DNA from: JALHRI01 sp044351685
GTDB taxonomy: Bacteria; Pseudomonadota; Alphaproteobacteria; Rickettsiales; UBA3002
Assembly (NCBI GenBank): GCA_044351685.1
Contig: JBILFK010000088.1
Coordinates: 1 to 6,666 of the forward strand
Reading direction: 5' to 3'
DNA: 6,666 nucleotides
The stretch's first letter is position 1, and each line of letters begins with the position of its first letter. This document shows, one piece after another, positions 1 to 6,009 of this stretch. A program made the translations under genes and the position numbers. The notes below the pieces were generated by a model, which was not told the origin of the DNA, did not search any database, and saw nothing but the letters and a program-made list of their open reading frames with translations.

Positions 1-38
1 ATGCTGAAATTATCGATTTTATTCCGAATAAATCATAA
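1..38 (+). CDS. dnaX: C-terminal tail of DNA polymerase III subunit gamma/tau (probable, partial)
   Basis: Only the last eleven codons are present. Reading from base 3 gives AEIIDFIPNKS and a TAA stop at 36-38. From memory, alphaproteobacterial DnaX proteins often end in a short 'PGAxIVDV...' tail, which this resembles, and dnaX directly before ybaB and recR is a widely conserved order in bacteria. The stop lies 21 bp before the ybaB start, which suggests co-transcription. DnaX is the clamp-loader subunit of the replicative polymerase. The assignment rests on context plus a very short peptide, so it is tentative; the reading frame is more certain than the name. Confidence 0.55.
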   Translation, partial: AEIIDFIPNKS

Positions 39-59
39 AAAAACTTCAAGGAGCATTCC

Positions 60-374
60 ATGAATATTCAAAAAATGATGAAACAAGCTCAGCAAATGCA
101 ACAGAAGCTGGCAGCCGCGCAAAGCGAAATTGAAAAGCGCGAAGCCGAAGGCAGTGCGGGTGGTGGCGCAGTAAAAATTACCCTGAATGGTAAAGGCCAG
201 CTTACTGGCGTTACGCTTGGTGAAGGGGCACTGGATGACCGCGAAATGCTCGAAGATCTCATCACCGCTGCCCACCGCGACGCGAAAGAAAAGATCGATG
301 CCATTATCAACGACACCATGGGCAGCGCCACTGGCGACCTTGGCTTGCCTGCCGGTATGAAACTACCTTTTTAG
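60..374 (+). CDS. ybaB: YbaB/EbfC family nucleoid-associated DNA-binding protein
   Basis: The product is a 104-residue protein, close to the usual 100-110 for this family. These are small dimeric DNA-binding proteins linked to nucleoid organisation and often encoded between dnaX and recR. Visible family features are an N-terminal Met/Gln/Lys-rich amphipathic helix (about residues 1-30), the glycine turn and beta segment GGGAVKITLNGKG (34-46), the helix EMLEDLITAAHRDAKEKID (62-80), and the characteristic LPAGMKLPF end (96-104). The start at 60 is supported by AAGGAG at 48-53, six bases upstream. It probably belongs to an operon with the gene to its left. The link to recR on the right is interrupted by a 113-bp spacer with two hairpins, longer than I would expect for this pair. 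Confidence 0.95.
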   Translation: MNIQKMMKQAQQMQQKLAAAQSEIEKREAEGSAGGGAVKITLNGKGQLTGVTLGEGALDDREMLEDLITAAHRDAKEKIDAIINDTMGSATGDLGLPAGMKLPF

Positions 375-379
375 AGCCT

Positions 380-420
380 CATGAAAAAGTCCCTCGCTAC
401 GCTCAGTGTACTTTTTCATG
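380..420. repeat. Perfect 11-bp inverted repeat (hairpin) after ybaB
   Basis: CATGAAAAAGT at 380-390 is the exact reverse complement of ACTTTTTCATG at 410-420, with a 19-base loop containing CTCGCTACGCTCAG. The repeat begins five bases past the ybaB stop. The stem is A/T-rich with no separate T-run behind it, so it is a poor classical intrinsic terminator. It could act as a transcript-end stabiliser, a weak bidirectional terminator, or be one copy of a dispersed intergenic palindrome. The inverted repeat is seen directly; its role is not known. Confidence 0.7.
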
Positions 421-431
421 GAAAGCAGAAG

Positions 432-464
432 AAAATGTGCTGGAGACGGCTCGGCGCACATTTT
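432..464 (+). terminator. Second hairpin before recR, possible weak terminator or attenuator
   Basis: AAAATGTGC at 432-440 pairs exactly with GCACATTTT at 456-464. Inside the 15-base loop, GAG at 443-445 can also pair with CTC at 450-452, extending the structure across an asymmetric bulge. The right arm ends in four T residues, so a plus-strand transcript would carry a stem followed by a short U stretch. The left arm gives the same on the minus strand. The U-tract is short and lies inside the stem, so termination would be inefficient. The structure is 23 bp upstream of the recR start codon and could limit read-through from dnaX-ybaB into recR. The pairing is seen; the function is inferred. 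Confidence 0.4.
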
Positions 465-487
465 AGTGGATTATAAAGTAAAACGAT

Positions 488-1087
488 ATGGCTACCTCTG
501 CGATTGATCAACTTGTTGCTGCTTTAAGCAAACTACCAGGCGTTGGGCCGCGCTCGGCAAGGCGCTTGGCGCTGCATATTCTCAAGCAAAAAACCTCGCG
601 TATTCCACCACTGGTGCACGCACTTACCCGCGCCGACGCTGAAGTGGTAACGTGCGGCACCTGTGGCGCACTCGATGATTGCAACCCTTGCCGCATCTGC
701 CGCGATGAAACGCGTGACGGTAAAACCATTTGCGTAGTGGAAGATGTCGCCGATGTCTGGGCGATGGAGCGAGGGCGCAGCTTCAAAGGCCGTTACCATG
801 TGTTGGGCGGCACGCTTTCGGCGCTCGATGGGCGCGGCCCCGATATGCTACATATGGATGCGTTATTATCGCGCGTAAAAAATGGCAACATCAGCGAAGT
901 GATTTTGGCACTCAGCGCCACCGTTGCCGGGCAAACCACCGGCCATTATGTGGCCGATAAACTTGAAGGCACGGGCATTCACATTACACGCCTCGCGCAT
1001 GGTTTGCCGATGGGCGGCGAACTGGACTATATGGATGATGGCACGCTCAGCGCCGCACTCGAAGCGCGGTTAAGGTATGAGGCTTAG
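488..1087 (+). CDS. recR: Recombination mediator protein RecR
   Basis: The product is a 199-residue protein, matching the usual length of about 200. RecR works with RecF and RecO to load RecA on gapped single-stranded DNA. Domains in order: a helix-hairpin-helix with LPGVGPRSARRLALHIL (16-32); a four-cysteine zinc finger (C56, C59, C68, C71, plus an extra C65); a Toprim domain starting with VVEDVADVWAMERG (83-96, acidic residues E85 and D87) and including YHVLGGTLSALDGRGP (103-118); and the C-terminal GLPMGGELDYMDDGTLSAALEARL segment (172-195). All key residues are present. No Shine-Dalgarno is visible before the ATG, but no other nearby start would keep the HhH. The 3' end overlaps the convergent rmuC by 4 bp. 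Confidence 0.97.
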   Translation: MATSAIDQLVAALSKLPGVGPRSARRLALHILKQKTSRIPPLVHALTRADAEVVTCGTCGALDDCNPCRICRDETRDGKTICVVEDVADVWAMERGRSFKGRYHVLGGTLSALDGRGPDMLHMDALLSRVKNGNISEVILALSATVAGQTTGHYVADKLEGTGIHITRLAHGLPMGGELDYMDDGTLSAALEARLRYEA

Positions 1088-2334
1088 GCTGCATCACTTT
1101 TTTCAATGCTCAGCAAGGTAGTCTCGCTCTCAATCAATGCAGGTTCATCGCCAGCCATAATCTGGTAAGTGGCGATGGCTGTGGGCACTTCTTTGCCCTT
1201 GGCGGGGCGCACGCCTTTTTGGGCAATCGCGCGCATGCGCGAAAGCACATTGCGGTTAAGCGAGCGTGCAAACTTATCGAAATGCGCCATGCTCGATTTA
1301 ATACTACCACCCACCGCATCCACATGCGAAAGCGCTGTCACCATATCGGTCATCAATTGTTCCACTAACCCTAAAATCACTTGCTGATTTTCTTCCTGCC
1401 GTGCCTCTAAAATCATGCTGCGTGCATAAAGGAAAAGCGCAGGCAACGTATCGGGCCCGGCCAGAATAATATCGTGTTGTAGGCATTGCTGAATCAACTC
1501 CGGGTCACGCTTACGAAGGCGCGTGATCACTTCATCGTTCGGCACATACATCACCTGAATGAGGCGCATGGCATCGCGGCCTTTGCCTTTCAGGTATTTC
1601 ACCACCGCCTGCCCATACGCCTTGCCAGCCAAACTTTGCACATGCCGCTTCATGGTGGCACAAAGCTTTTCGAAAATGCCATCAAACTCTGGCGTGCCTT
1701 CGGCTTCAAACAACCCATAAATATGCTGAGAGGCTTTGCTATCCAGCACCATCACCTGCCCTGCAGGCAAATAAATCAATGCGTCAGGGCGTAGCGCGCC
1801 TTCTTCGCCTGCCATATGCAGCTGCAAATCGTAATCGATACCGCGACTGAGGCCCAATTGCGTCAGCAGATTATCGAGTGTTAATTCTGCCTCGGCCCCT
1901 GCGCCGATTGGGTGCTTCATCGCGCGCACCAGCACTTGCAGCTGTTGCGCTGAACCTGCGGCCTGCACCTGCATTTTACCCAGTAAATCAGCGAGTTCTT
2001 TTTGTTCTTTCATCAGTTTTTCAGTGGCGTTTTTGGTGAATTCTTCAATGTGCTTATTGGCCTGTTGGCGCTCGCGCTGATGGTCTTCGAGCAGCTTGCT
2101 CGAAAGTTGCTGGCCAGTTTCAAACGCCGCAGCTTTGGCATATTCCTTAAAGGCATCTTGTGCATCGCGCATGGTCGCAAGCTGTTCCTTCATGGCGTTA
2201 GCGCGCGCCTGTTCGCCCACCAGTGCTTTCTCGGCCTCCTGTGCGCGCAGTTCGGCACGCCGCCACGAGACAAATAAAAATATCGCCGCCGCAAACGTTG
2301 CAGTGCAAAACAATAATGGAAGCCAGAGTGCCAT
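1084..2334 (-). CDS. rmuC: DNA recombination protein RmuC homologue
   Basis: The product is a 416-residue protein. RmuC proteins are described as limiting inversions at short repeats and are predicted to have a PD-(D/E)xK-like nuclease core, though biochemical activity is poorly defined. Residues 2-22 form a single hydrophobic segment that would anchor the N-terminus in the inner membrane. Residues about 25-135 are rich in Ala, Gln, Glu and Lys and look like a long coiled coil. The core carries RPDALIYLPAG (182-192) and VMVLDSKAS (194-202); D184, D198 and K200 fit the nuclease-like motif. Later conserved parts are VMYVPNDEV (261-269) and the DIILAGPDTLPALF stretch (288-301). It is transcribed divergently from glmU and meets recR tail to tail with a 4-bp overlap. 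No strong Shine-Dalgarno precedes the start, so the exact start is slightly less sure. Confidence 0.93.
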   Translation of the reverse strand: MALWLPLLFCTATFAAAIFLFVSWRRAELRAQEAEKALVGEQARANAMKEQLATMRDAQDAFKEYAKAAAFETGQQLSSKLLEDHQRERQQANKHIEEFTKNATEKLMKEQKELADLLGKMQVQAAGSAQQLQVLVRAMKHPIGAGAEAELTLDNLLTQLGLSRGIDYDLQLHMAGEEGALRPDALIYLPAGQVMVLDSKASQHIYGLFEAEGTPEFDGIFEKLCATMKRHVQSLAGKAYGQAVVKYLKGKGRDAMRLIQVMYVPNDEVITRLRKRDPELIQQCLQHDIILAGPDTLPALFLYARSMILEARQEENQQVILGLVEQLMTDMVTALSHVDAVGGSIKSSMAHFDKFARSLNRNVLSRMRAIAQKGVRPAKGKEVPTAIATYQIMAGDEPALIESETTLLSIEKSDAA

Positions 2335-2351
2335 AGAAAACCGTGATTCGC

Positions 2352-2382
2352 TTGATTATTCTGCTAACCGCACTAGCATCAA
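2352..2382. promoter_or_regulatory. Divergent rmuC/glmU spacer with overlapping promoter-like boxes
   Basis: The 73-bp spacer must hold the start signals for both genes unless they lie inside coding sequence. On the minus strand, TTGATG (bases 2382-2377) and AATAAT (2360-2355), 16 bp apart, resemble a sigma-70 promoter for rmuC. On the plus strand, TTGATT (2352-2357) and TAGCAT (2374-2379), also 16 bp apart, are a weaker candidate for glmU. The two candidates occupy the same bases, so if both are real the polymerases would compete. This is consensus matching by eye only. Confidence 0.3.
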
Positions 2383-2398
2383 ATGCACTAAATCGCAC

Positions 2399-2402
2399 GG
2401 AG
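2399..2402 (+). promoter_or_regulatory. Ribosome binding site that fixes the glmU start
   Basis: GGAG lies five bases before the ATG at 2408. The reading frame stays open to an ATG at 2096, deep inside rmuC on the other strand, so this site and the onset of GlmU homology at residue 8 decide the start. Confidence 0.75.
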
Positions 2403-2407
2403 ATTTT

Positions 2408-3781
2408 ATGCCCCCAGTTTCGGCCATTCCCACCGCCGCTATTATTTTAGCTGCAGGCAAAGGCACACGTATGCAATCGGCGCTACCGAAAGTAATGCAT
2501 GAAGTGGCGCAACTGCCAATGGTAGGGCACGTGATTAAAACCGCGCAAGCCGCCGGGCTTGGGCCTATCACGCTGGTGGTATCGCCAGAAATGGCAACTG
2601 TTACCGTGTTTGCACAAACGCTTGCCGATGATGTACGCGAAGTGCACCAAACCGAGCAGCTTGGCACGGGCCACGCAGTGCTTTGCGCTAAAAAATCGCT
2701 TGAAACCTTCGATGGCAACCTGATGATTCTTTATGGCGATACACCGCTGATCACCGCTGAAACCATTACCAAATTGCAGGAATGCTTGCTCGCCGATGCC
2801 CGCACCGCCGTTGCTGTGCTTGGGTTTACGCCACCCGATGCTGGCAGCTATGGCCGCCTGATTATGAACGCCGAGCGCACCTTGGAACGTATTGTGGAAG
2901 CCAAAGATGCCAACGCCAGCGAACTGAAAGTTACTCTTTGCAATTCCGGTGTGATTGCGCTGCGCGGGAACATTGCGTGGGAAATGCTGGAGCGGATTGA
3001 AAATAACAATGCCAAAGGCGAATATTACCTCACCGATGTGGTGGCGATTGCGCGTGCGGCAGGCTACACCGCCCGCGTGGTGGAAGCCGATGCCGATGAA
3101 GTGCTGGGCGTAAATTCACGCGTGGAACTGGCACAGGCCGAAGCGATTTTTCAAGCGCGTAAACGCCATGAAATTATGCTTTCGGGTGTAACGCTGCAAT
3201 CACCGGATACGGTATATTTTTCGCACGATACCAGCATTGCACCCGATACACTGGTTGAACCCAACGTAGTGTTTGGCGAAGGCGTTGCCGTGGGTAGCCG
3301 CGCGCATATCAAGGCATTCTGCCATATTGAAGGTAGTGTCATTGGCGATGATACGATTGTAGGCCCCTTCGCCCGTTTGCGCCCCGGCACCAATCTGGGT
3401 GCCAAAGTGCGTATTGGTAATTTTGTGGAAATCAAAAAAAGTGAAATCGAGGATGGCGCGAAAGTGAATCACCTCAGTTACATCGGCGATGCCACGGTGG
3501 GTGAAAATGCCAATATCGGCGCGGGCACTATCACCTGCAACTACGATGGTTACCATAAATACCGCACTGTCATTGGCCGCGAAGTATTTATTGGCTCGAA
3601 CACCGCGCTGGTTGCACCGCTTACGGTGGGCGATGGCGCGATGGTTGCCGCGGGTTCAGTAATTACCGAAGATATTGCGCCCGATGCACTGGCGCTTGCA
3701 CGCACCCGCCAAGAGCAAAAAGAAGATTGGGCGCGCAGCTTCCGCGAAAACCAGAAAAATAAAAAAGCCGGAACCGACTAA
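2408..3781 (+). CDS. glmU: Bifunctional UDP-GlcNAc pyrophosphorylase / glucosamine-1-phosphate N-acetyltransferase GlmU
   Basis: The product is a 457-residue cytoplasmic enzyme (E. coli: 456). It acetylates glucosamine-1-phosphate and then couples it to UTP, giving UDP-GlcNAc for peptidoglycan and lipid A. The N-terminal uridyltransferase half shows LAAGKGTRMQSALPKVMH (14-31), QLGTGHA (84-90), LYGDTPL (108-114, metal ligand D111), NSGVIAL (179-185), KGEYYLTD (203-210) and GVNSRVELAQAE (234-245, N236). The C-terminal half is a left-handed beta-helix of hexapeptide repeats with RLRPGTNLG (323-331), KVNHLSYIGD (352-361, catalytic His H355), NIGAGTITCNYDG (369-381) and the ARTRQEQKEDWARS tail (431-444). 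The start at 2408 is chosen over the open frame from 2096 because of GGAG at 2399-2402 and family length. No glmS follows; the gene ends in a 4-bp overlap with convergent pncC. Confidence 0.98.
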   Translation: MPPVSAIPTAAIILAAGKGTRMQSALPKVMHEVAQLPMVGHVIKTAQAAGLGPITLVVSPEMATVTVFAQTLADDVREVHQTEQLGTGHAVLCAKKSLETFDGNLMILYGDTPLITAETITKLQECLLADARTAVAVLGFTPPDAGSYGRLIMNAERTLERIVEAKDANASELKVTLCNSGVIALRGNIAWEMLERIENNNAKGEYYLTDVVAIARAAGYTARVVEADADEVLGVNSRVELAQAEAIFQARKRHEIMLSGVTLQSPDTVYFSHDTSIAPDTLVEPNVVFGEGVAVGSRAHIKAFCHIEGSVIGDDTIVGPFARLRPGTNLGAKVRIGNFVEIKKSEIEDGAKVNHLSYIGDATVGENANIGAGTITCNYDGYHKYRTVIGREVFIGSNTALVAPLTVGDGAMVAAGSVITEDIAPDALALARTRQEQKEDWARSFRENQKNKKAGTD

Positions 3782-4269
3782 ACTGTCGGTAACTCCATCA
3801 CCATCGCAAGTGCCGCAAGTGCAGCCTGCACCCGCACGCTTTCTCTATCACCTGCAAACACATGCCGCTGATGCAGCGTGCTGTGGCGTGAAGCCATCGC
3901 CATATGCACCAGCCCCACGGGCTTTTCTTCGCTACCACCACCAGGCCCTGCAATACCGGTTACGGAAAGCGCGATATCACTATTGGCCGTGCGCTGCGCG
4001 CCTTCAGCCATTGCACGCGCCACGGCTTCGCTTACCGCACCATGCACTGTTATCAACGCGGCATCGACACCTAACATTTGCGTTTTTGCTTCATTGGCAT
4101 AGGTGATAAAACCGTGCGTAAACACATCGGAACTGCCGGGGATAGTAGTGATAAGCGCGCTGATTAACCCGCCCGTGCAGGATTCTGCCGTGGCCAATTT
4201 CCAGCCATAGTTACGGCAGCGTTCTAGCACCTGCTTCGCTAAGGCATGTGATTGCGCATCGAACATCAT
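3778..4269 (-). CDS. pncC: CinA C-terminal-type nicotinamide-nucleotide amidohydrolase
   Basis: The product is a stand-alone CinA C-terminal domain of 163 residues (E. coli PncC: about 165), without the N-terminal COG1058 domain of full CinA. The family deamidates NMN to nicotinate mononucleotide in pyridine-nucleotide recycling. Visible motifs are LATAESCTGGLIS (25-37, with the conserved S30), the FITYANEAKTQMLGV stretch (54-68, K62), GAVSEAVARAMAEGA (77-91) and VTGIAGPGGGSEEKPVGLV (103-121). I place the start at 4269: its ATG overlaps the pgpA stop as ATGA, typical of translational coupling, and gives the family length. An upstream in-frame ATG at 4305 would add twelve residues and a 40-bp overlap. 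It is the last gene of the ispDF-pgpA-pncC operon and meets glmU tail to tail. Confidence 0.92.
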   Translation of the reverse strand: MMFDAQSHALAKQVLERCRNYGWKLATAESCTGGLISALITTIPGSSDVFTHGFITYANEAKTQMLGVDAALITVHGAVSEAVARAMAEGAQRTANSDIALSVTGIAGPGGGSEEKPVGLVHMAMASRHSTLHQRHVFAGDRESVRVQAALAALAMVMELPTV

Positions 4270-4811
4270 GGAATCATGCTCACATGCGGGTGCAGTATCG
4301 GCCATAACACATAGATTGCAAGTAGCAGCGTGCTAGCTGCCAGCGCCGCCAGCACATCGTCGAACATCACGCCAAACCCACCATGAATGCGCCTATCAGC
4401 AAGGCTGATGGGCCAAGGCTTCAGAATATCGAACAGGCGAAACAACACAAACCCTGCAAGCAACACATACGGCGATGTCGCTACCTGCGATAGCAGTGCT
4501 AAACTTTCGTGCTGCACACCGGTGGTGGCAATCAGCCAGCCATAAAAAAATGTGTAGGTAAGCCACTGGCCTGCCACTTCATCAATCACGATTTCGCTTG
4601 GGTCGTGTTTGGTGTGCGAGCGCCGCATGTAATGCGTCGATGCTTTTGTGCCAATTATTGTCACCAGCAGCGCACACACGCACAATATCGCCCAACCATA
4701 TGGCAGATGCACGATCGGATACGCCATGATGACGGCTACCAAAGAACCCCACGTGCCGGGTGCAGGTTTCAAAAACCCCACCCCAAACCATGTGCAAAGC
4801 AGTTTAGACAT
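4266..4811 (-). CDS. pgpA: Phosphatidylglycerophosphatase A
   Basis: The product is a 181-residue inner-membrane protein that dephosphorylates phosphatidylglycerol phosphate to phosphatidylglycerol. Family signatures are GVGFLKPAPGTWGSL (10-24), HDPSEIVIDEVAGQW (69-83, acidic D70, E73, D77, E78), FRLFDILKPWPI (124-135) and HGGFGVMFDDVLAAL (143-157, D151 and D152). Hydrophobic segments at about 25-54, 84-97, 115-129 and 154-172 fit a multi-pass protein. The start overlaps the ispDF stop by 8 bp, and no clear Shine-Dalgarno is seen, so translation is probably coupled. The stop forms ATGA with the pncC start. A gene pair of PgpA and a CinA-type amidase beside ispDF recurs in alphaproteobacteria, as I recall, with no known biochemical link. 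Confidence 0.95.
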   Translation of the reverse strand: MSKLLCTWFGVGFLKPAPGTWGSLVAVIMAYPIVHLPYGWAILCVCALLVTIIGTKASTHYMRRSHTKHDPSEIVIDEVAGQWLTYTFFYGWLIATTGVQHESLALLSQVATSPYVLLAGFVLFRLFDILKPWPISLADRRIHGGFGVMFDDVLAALAASTLLLAIYVLWPILHPHVSMIP

Positions 4812-5952
4812 CAGCAGGCACCGTCACGCTTACTATCACTTGCGCTGCCAGCCCCTCACCACGCCCCGTGAAACCAAGTTTCTCGGTGGTGGTAGCTTTC
4901 ACGCTAACATGGCGAATATCAAGCGCGAGTAAACCGGCAAGTTGCGCGCGCATGGTTTCGCGGTGCGGGTGAATTTTGGGTTGCTCACCAATCACCGTAA
5001 TATCGACATGCGAAATGGTTGCGGCAGCTTCGCGCAATAAACCCAACGCATGCGCTACGAAGGCCTTGGAATCGGCACCTTTCCAGCGTGCATCACTGGG
5101 CGGAAAATGCATGCCAATATCGCCAGCAGCTATCGCGCCCAACATGGCATCGACCAGTGCATGCAGCACCACATCAGCATCGGAATGGCCTTCAAGCGCG
5201 AAGGCTGAAGGAATCTGAACACCCCCAAGAATCATCGCGCCCGATTCGCTTGGGATAAGGCGGTGCACATCAAAGCCCATGCCCACTTTAGTAATGCGTG
5301 GTAGTTGCGCTTCGGCCCAGCGTATATCTTCGGCGGTAGTCATTTTGCGGTTGCTTTCCTCGCCTGCAACATAGTGGATTTCGCCGCCCGATGCCAACCA
5401 TAACGCGGCATCGTCGGTCACTTCATAGGTGGCATTGCGGTGTAATTGCAAAATTTGTGGGAAACGAAAGGCCTGCGGCGTTTGAATGCGTATTACATCA
5501 TCGCGCGGTATATCGTTTCCTGCAAGGGTACGTAGTGTATCAAAGACAGGTAATGCTGGCACTACCGCATCGTGCGATGCAAGGGCAACGATAATACGCG
5601 CCAGCATGTCGCGGCTTAAAAATGGCCGTGCGGCATCGTGAATCAACGCAACATCCGGCTGATGCAGCGCCAACGCCTCCAGCCCGGCTTTCACCGAAGC
5701 CTGCCGTGTAGCGCCGCCATACACCGCAGGCAAATGCGCATACCCTGTCGAGGCCTGCGCGAATAAATCGGCATGTTCGGCGTGAATGACGGGTTGAATC
5801 AGCGCAATGGCCGGATGCTGCAACTGCTGCAAACTATAAGAAATCAGCGGCTTTCCCCCAAGCAAACGGTAGGGTTTTGGCAGGTCGCCGCCCATACGGC
5901 TACCCGTTCCACCAGCCACAATCAGCGCTGCAATGCGAGGTGCATGTTGCAT
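4804..5952 (-). CDS. ispDF: Bifunctional IspD/IspF: MEP cytidylyltransferase and MECDP synthase
   Basis: The product is a 382-residue fusion of two enzymes of the non-mevalonate isoprenoid pathway. IspD (about 1-218) joins MEP and CTP; it shows ALIVAGGTGSRMGGDLPKPY (9-28, R19 and K26), IHDAARPFL (104-112), FDTL (137-140), PRDDVIRIQTPQAF (149-162), VTDDAALW (178-185) and EESNRKMTTAEDI (198-210, K203). IspF (about 222-382) cyclises CDP-ME-phosphate; it shows GMGFDVHRL (224-232, metal ligands D228 and H230), LEGHSDADVVLHAL (253-266, third ligand H264), GDIGMHFPPSD (277-287) and KATTTEKLGFTGRGEGLAA (352-370). The separate middle enzyme, IspE, is not in the window. An in-frame ATG at 6027 would overlap dusB and add 25 unconserved residues, so 5952 is preferred, with AAGGA twelve bases upstream. 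One oddity is PKPY where PKQ(Y/F) is usual. Confidence 0.97.
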   Translation of the reverse strand: MQHAPRIAALIVAGGTGSRMGGDLPKPYRLLGGKPLISYSLQQLQHPAIALIQPVIHAEHADLFAQASTGYAHLPAVYGGATRQASVKAGLEALALHQPDVALIHDAARPFLSRDMLARIIVALASHDAVVPALPVFDTLRTLAGNDIPRDDVIRIQTPQAFRFPQILQLHRNATYEVTDDAALWLASGGEIHYVAGEESNRKMTTAEDIRWAEAQLPRITKVGMGFDVHRLIPSESGAMILGGVQIPSAFALEGHSDADVVLHALVDAMLGAIAAGDIGMHFPPSDARWKGADSKAFVAHALGLLREAAATISHVDITVIGEQPKIHPHRETMRAQLAGLLALDIRHVSVKATTTEKLGFTGRGEGLAAQVIVSVTVPADV

Positions 5953-5964
5953 GAATCTTGCGAA

Positions 5965-5969
5965 TCCTT
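5965..5969 (-). promoter_or_regulatory. Ribosome binding site candidate for ispDF
   Basis: On the minus strand AAGGA (within AGAAGGAT) lies 12 bases before the ATG at 5952. The spacing is longer than ideal, but the site favours this start over the in-frame ATG at 6027, which would lie inside dusB. Confidence 0.45.
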
Positions 5970-5997
5970 CTAAAATCTTGTATGCGCCCGCAGCAAT

Positions 5998-6002
5998 AGG
6001 GA
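5998..6002 (+). promoter_or_regulatory. Ribosome binding site for dusB
   Basis: AGGGA sits seven bases before the ATG at 6010. It supports that start over the internal ATG at 6064 (residue 19), which is preceded by C-rich sequence with no ribosome binding site. The divergent spacer (5953-6009) also holds TAAAAT at 5971-5976 as a possible -10 box, but no convincing -35 partner. Confidence 0.65.
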
Positions 6003-6009
6003 ATTTACC

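Noticed and set aside
381..476. Small 31-codon frame beginning MKKSLATLSVLF, resembling a signal peptide
   Set aside because: Its start and hydrophobic part are produced by the hairpin arms and loop; there is no ribosome binding site and the rest is not recognisable.
1230..1241. 12-bp perfect palindrome CGCGCATGCGCG inside rmuC
   Set aside because: It falls in coding sequence for common Arg/Ala codons, has no flanking symmetry and is likely chance in GC-rich codon context.
2096..2407. In-frame 5' extension of glmU by 104 codons from an ATG at 2096
   Set aside because: It lies antisense to the N-terminal part of rmuC, is unrelated to GlmU, and a ribosome binding site plus the family length support the start at 2408.
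3675..4106. Plus-strand open frame of 143 codons over the glmU end and pncC
   Set aside because: It overlaps two well-supported genes, shows no recognisable domain and is rich in Pro, His and Arg as expected for an antisense shadow.
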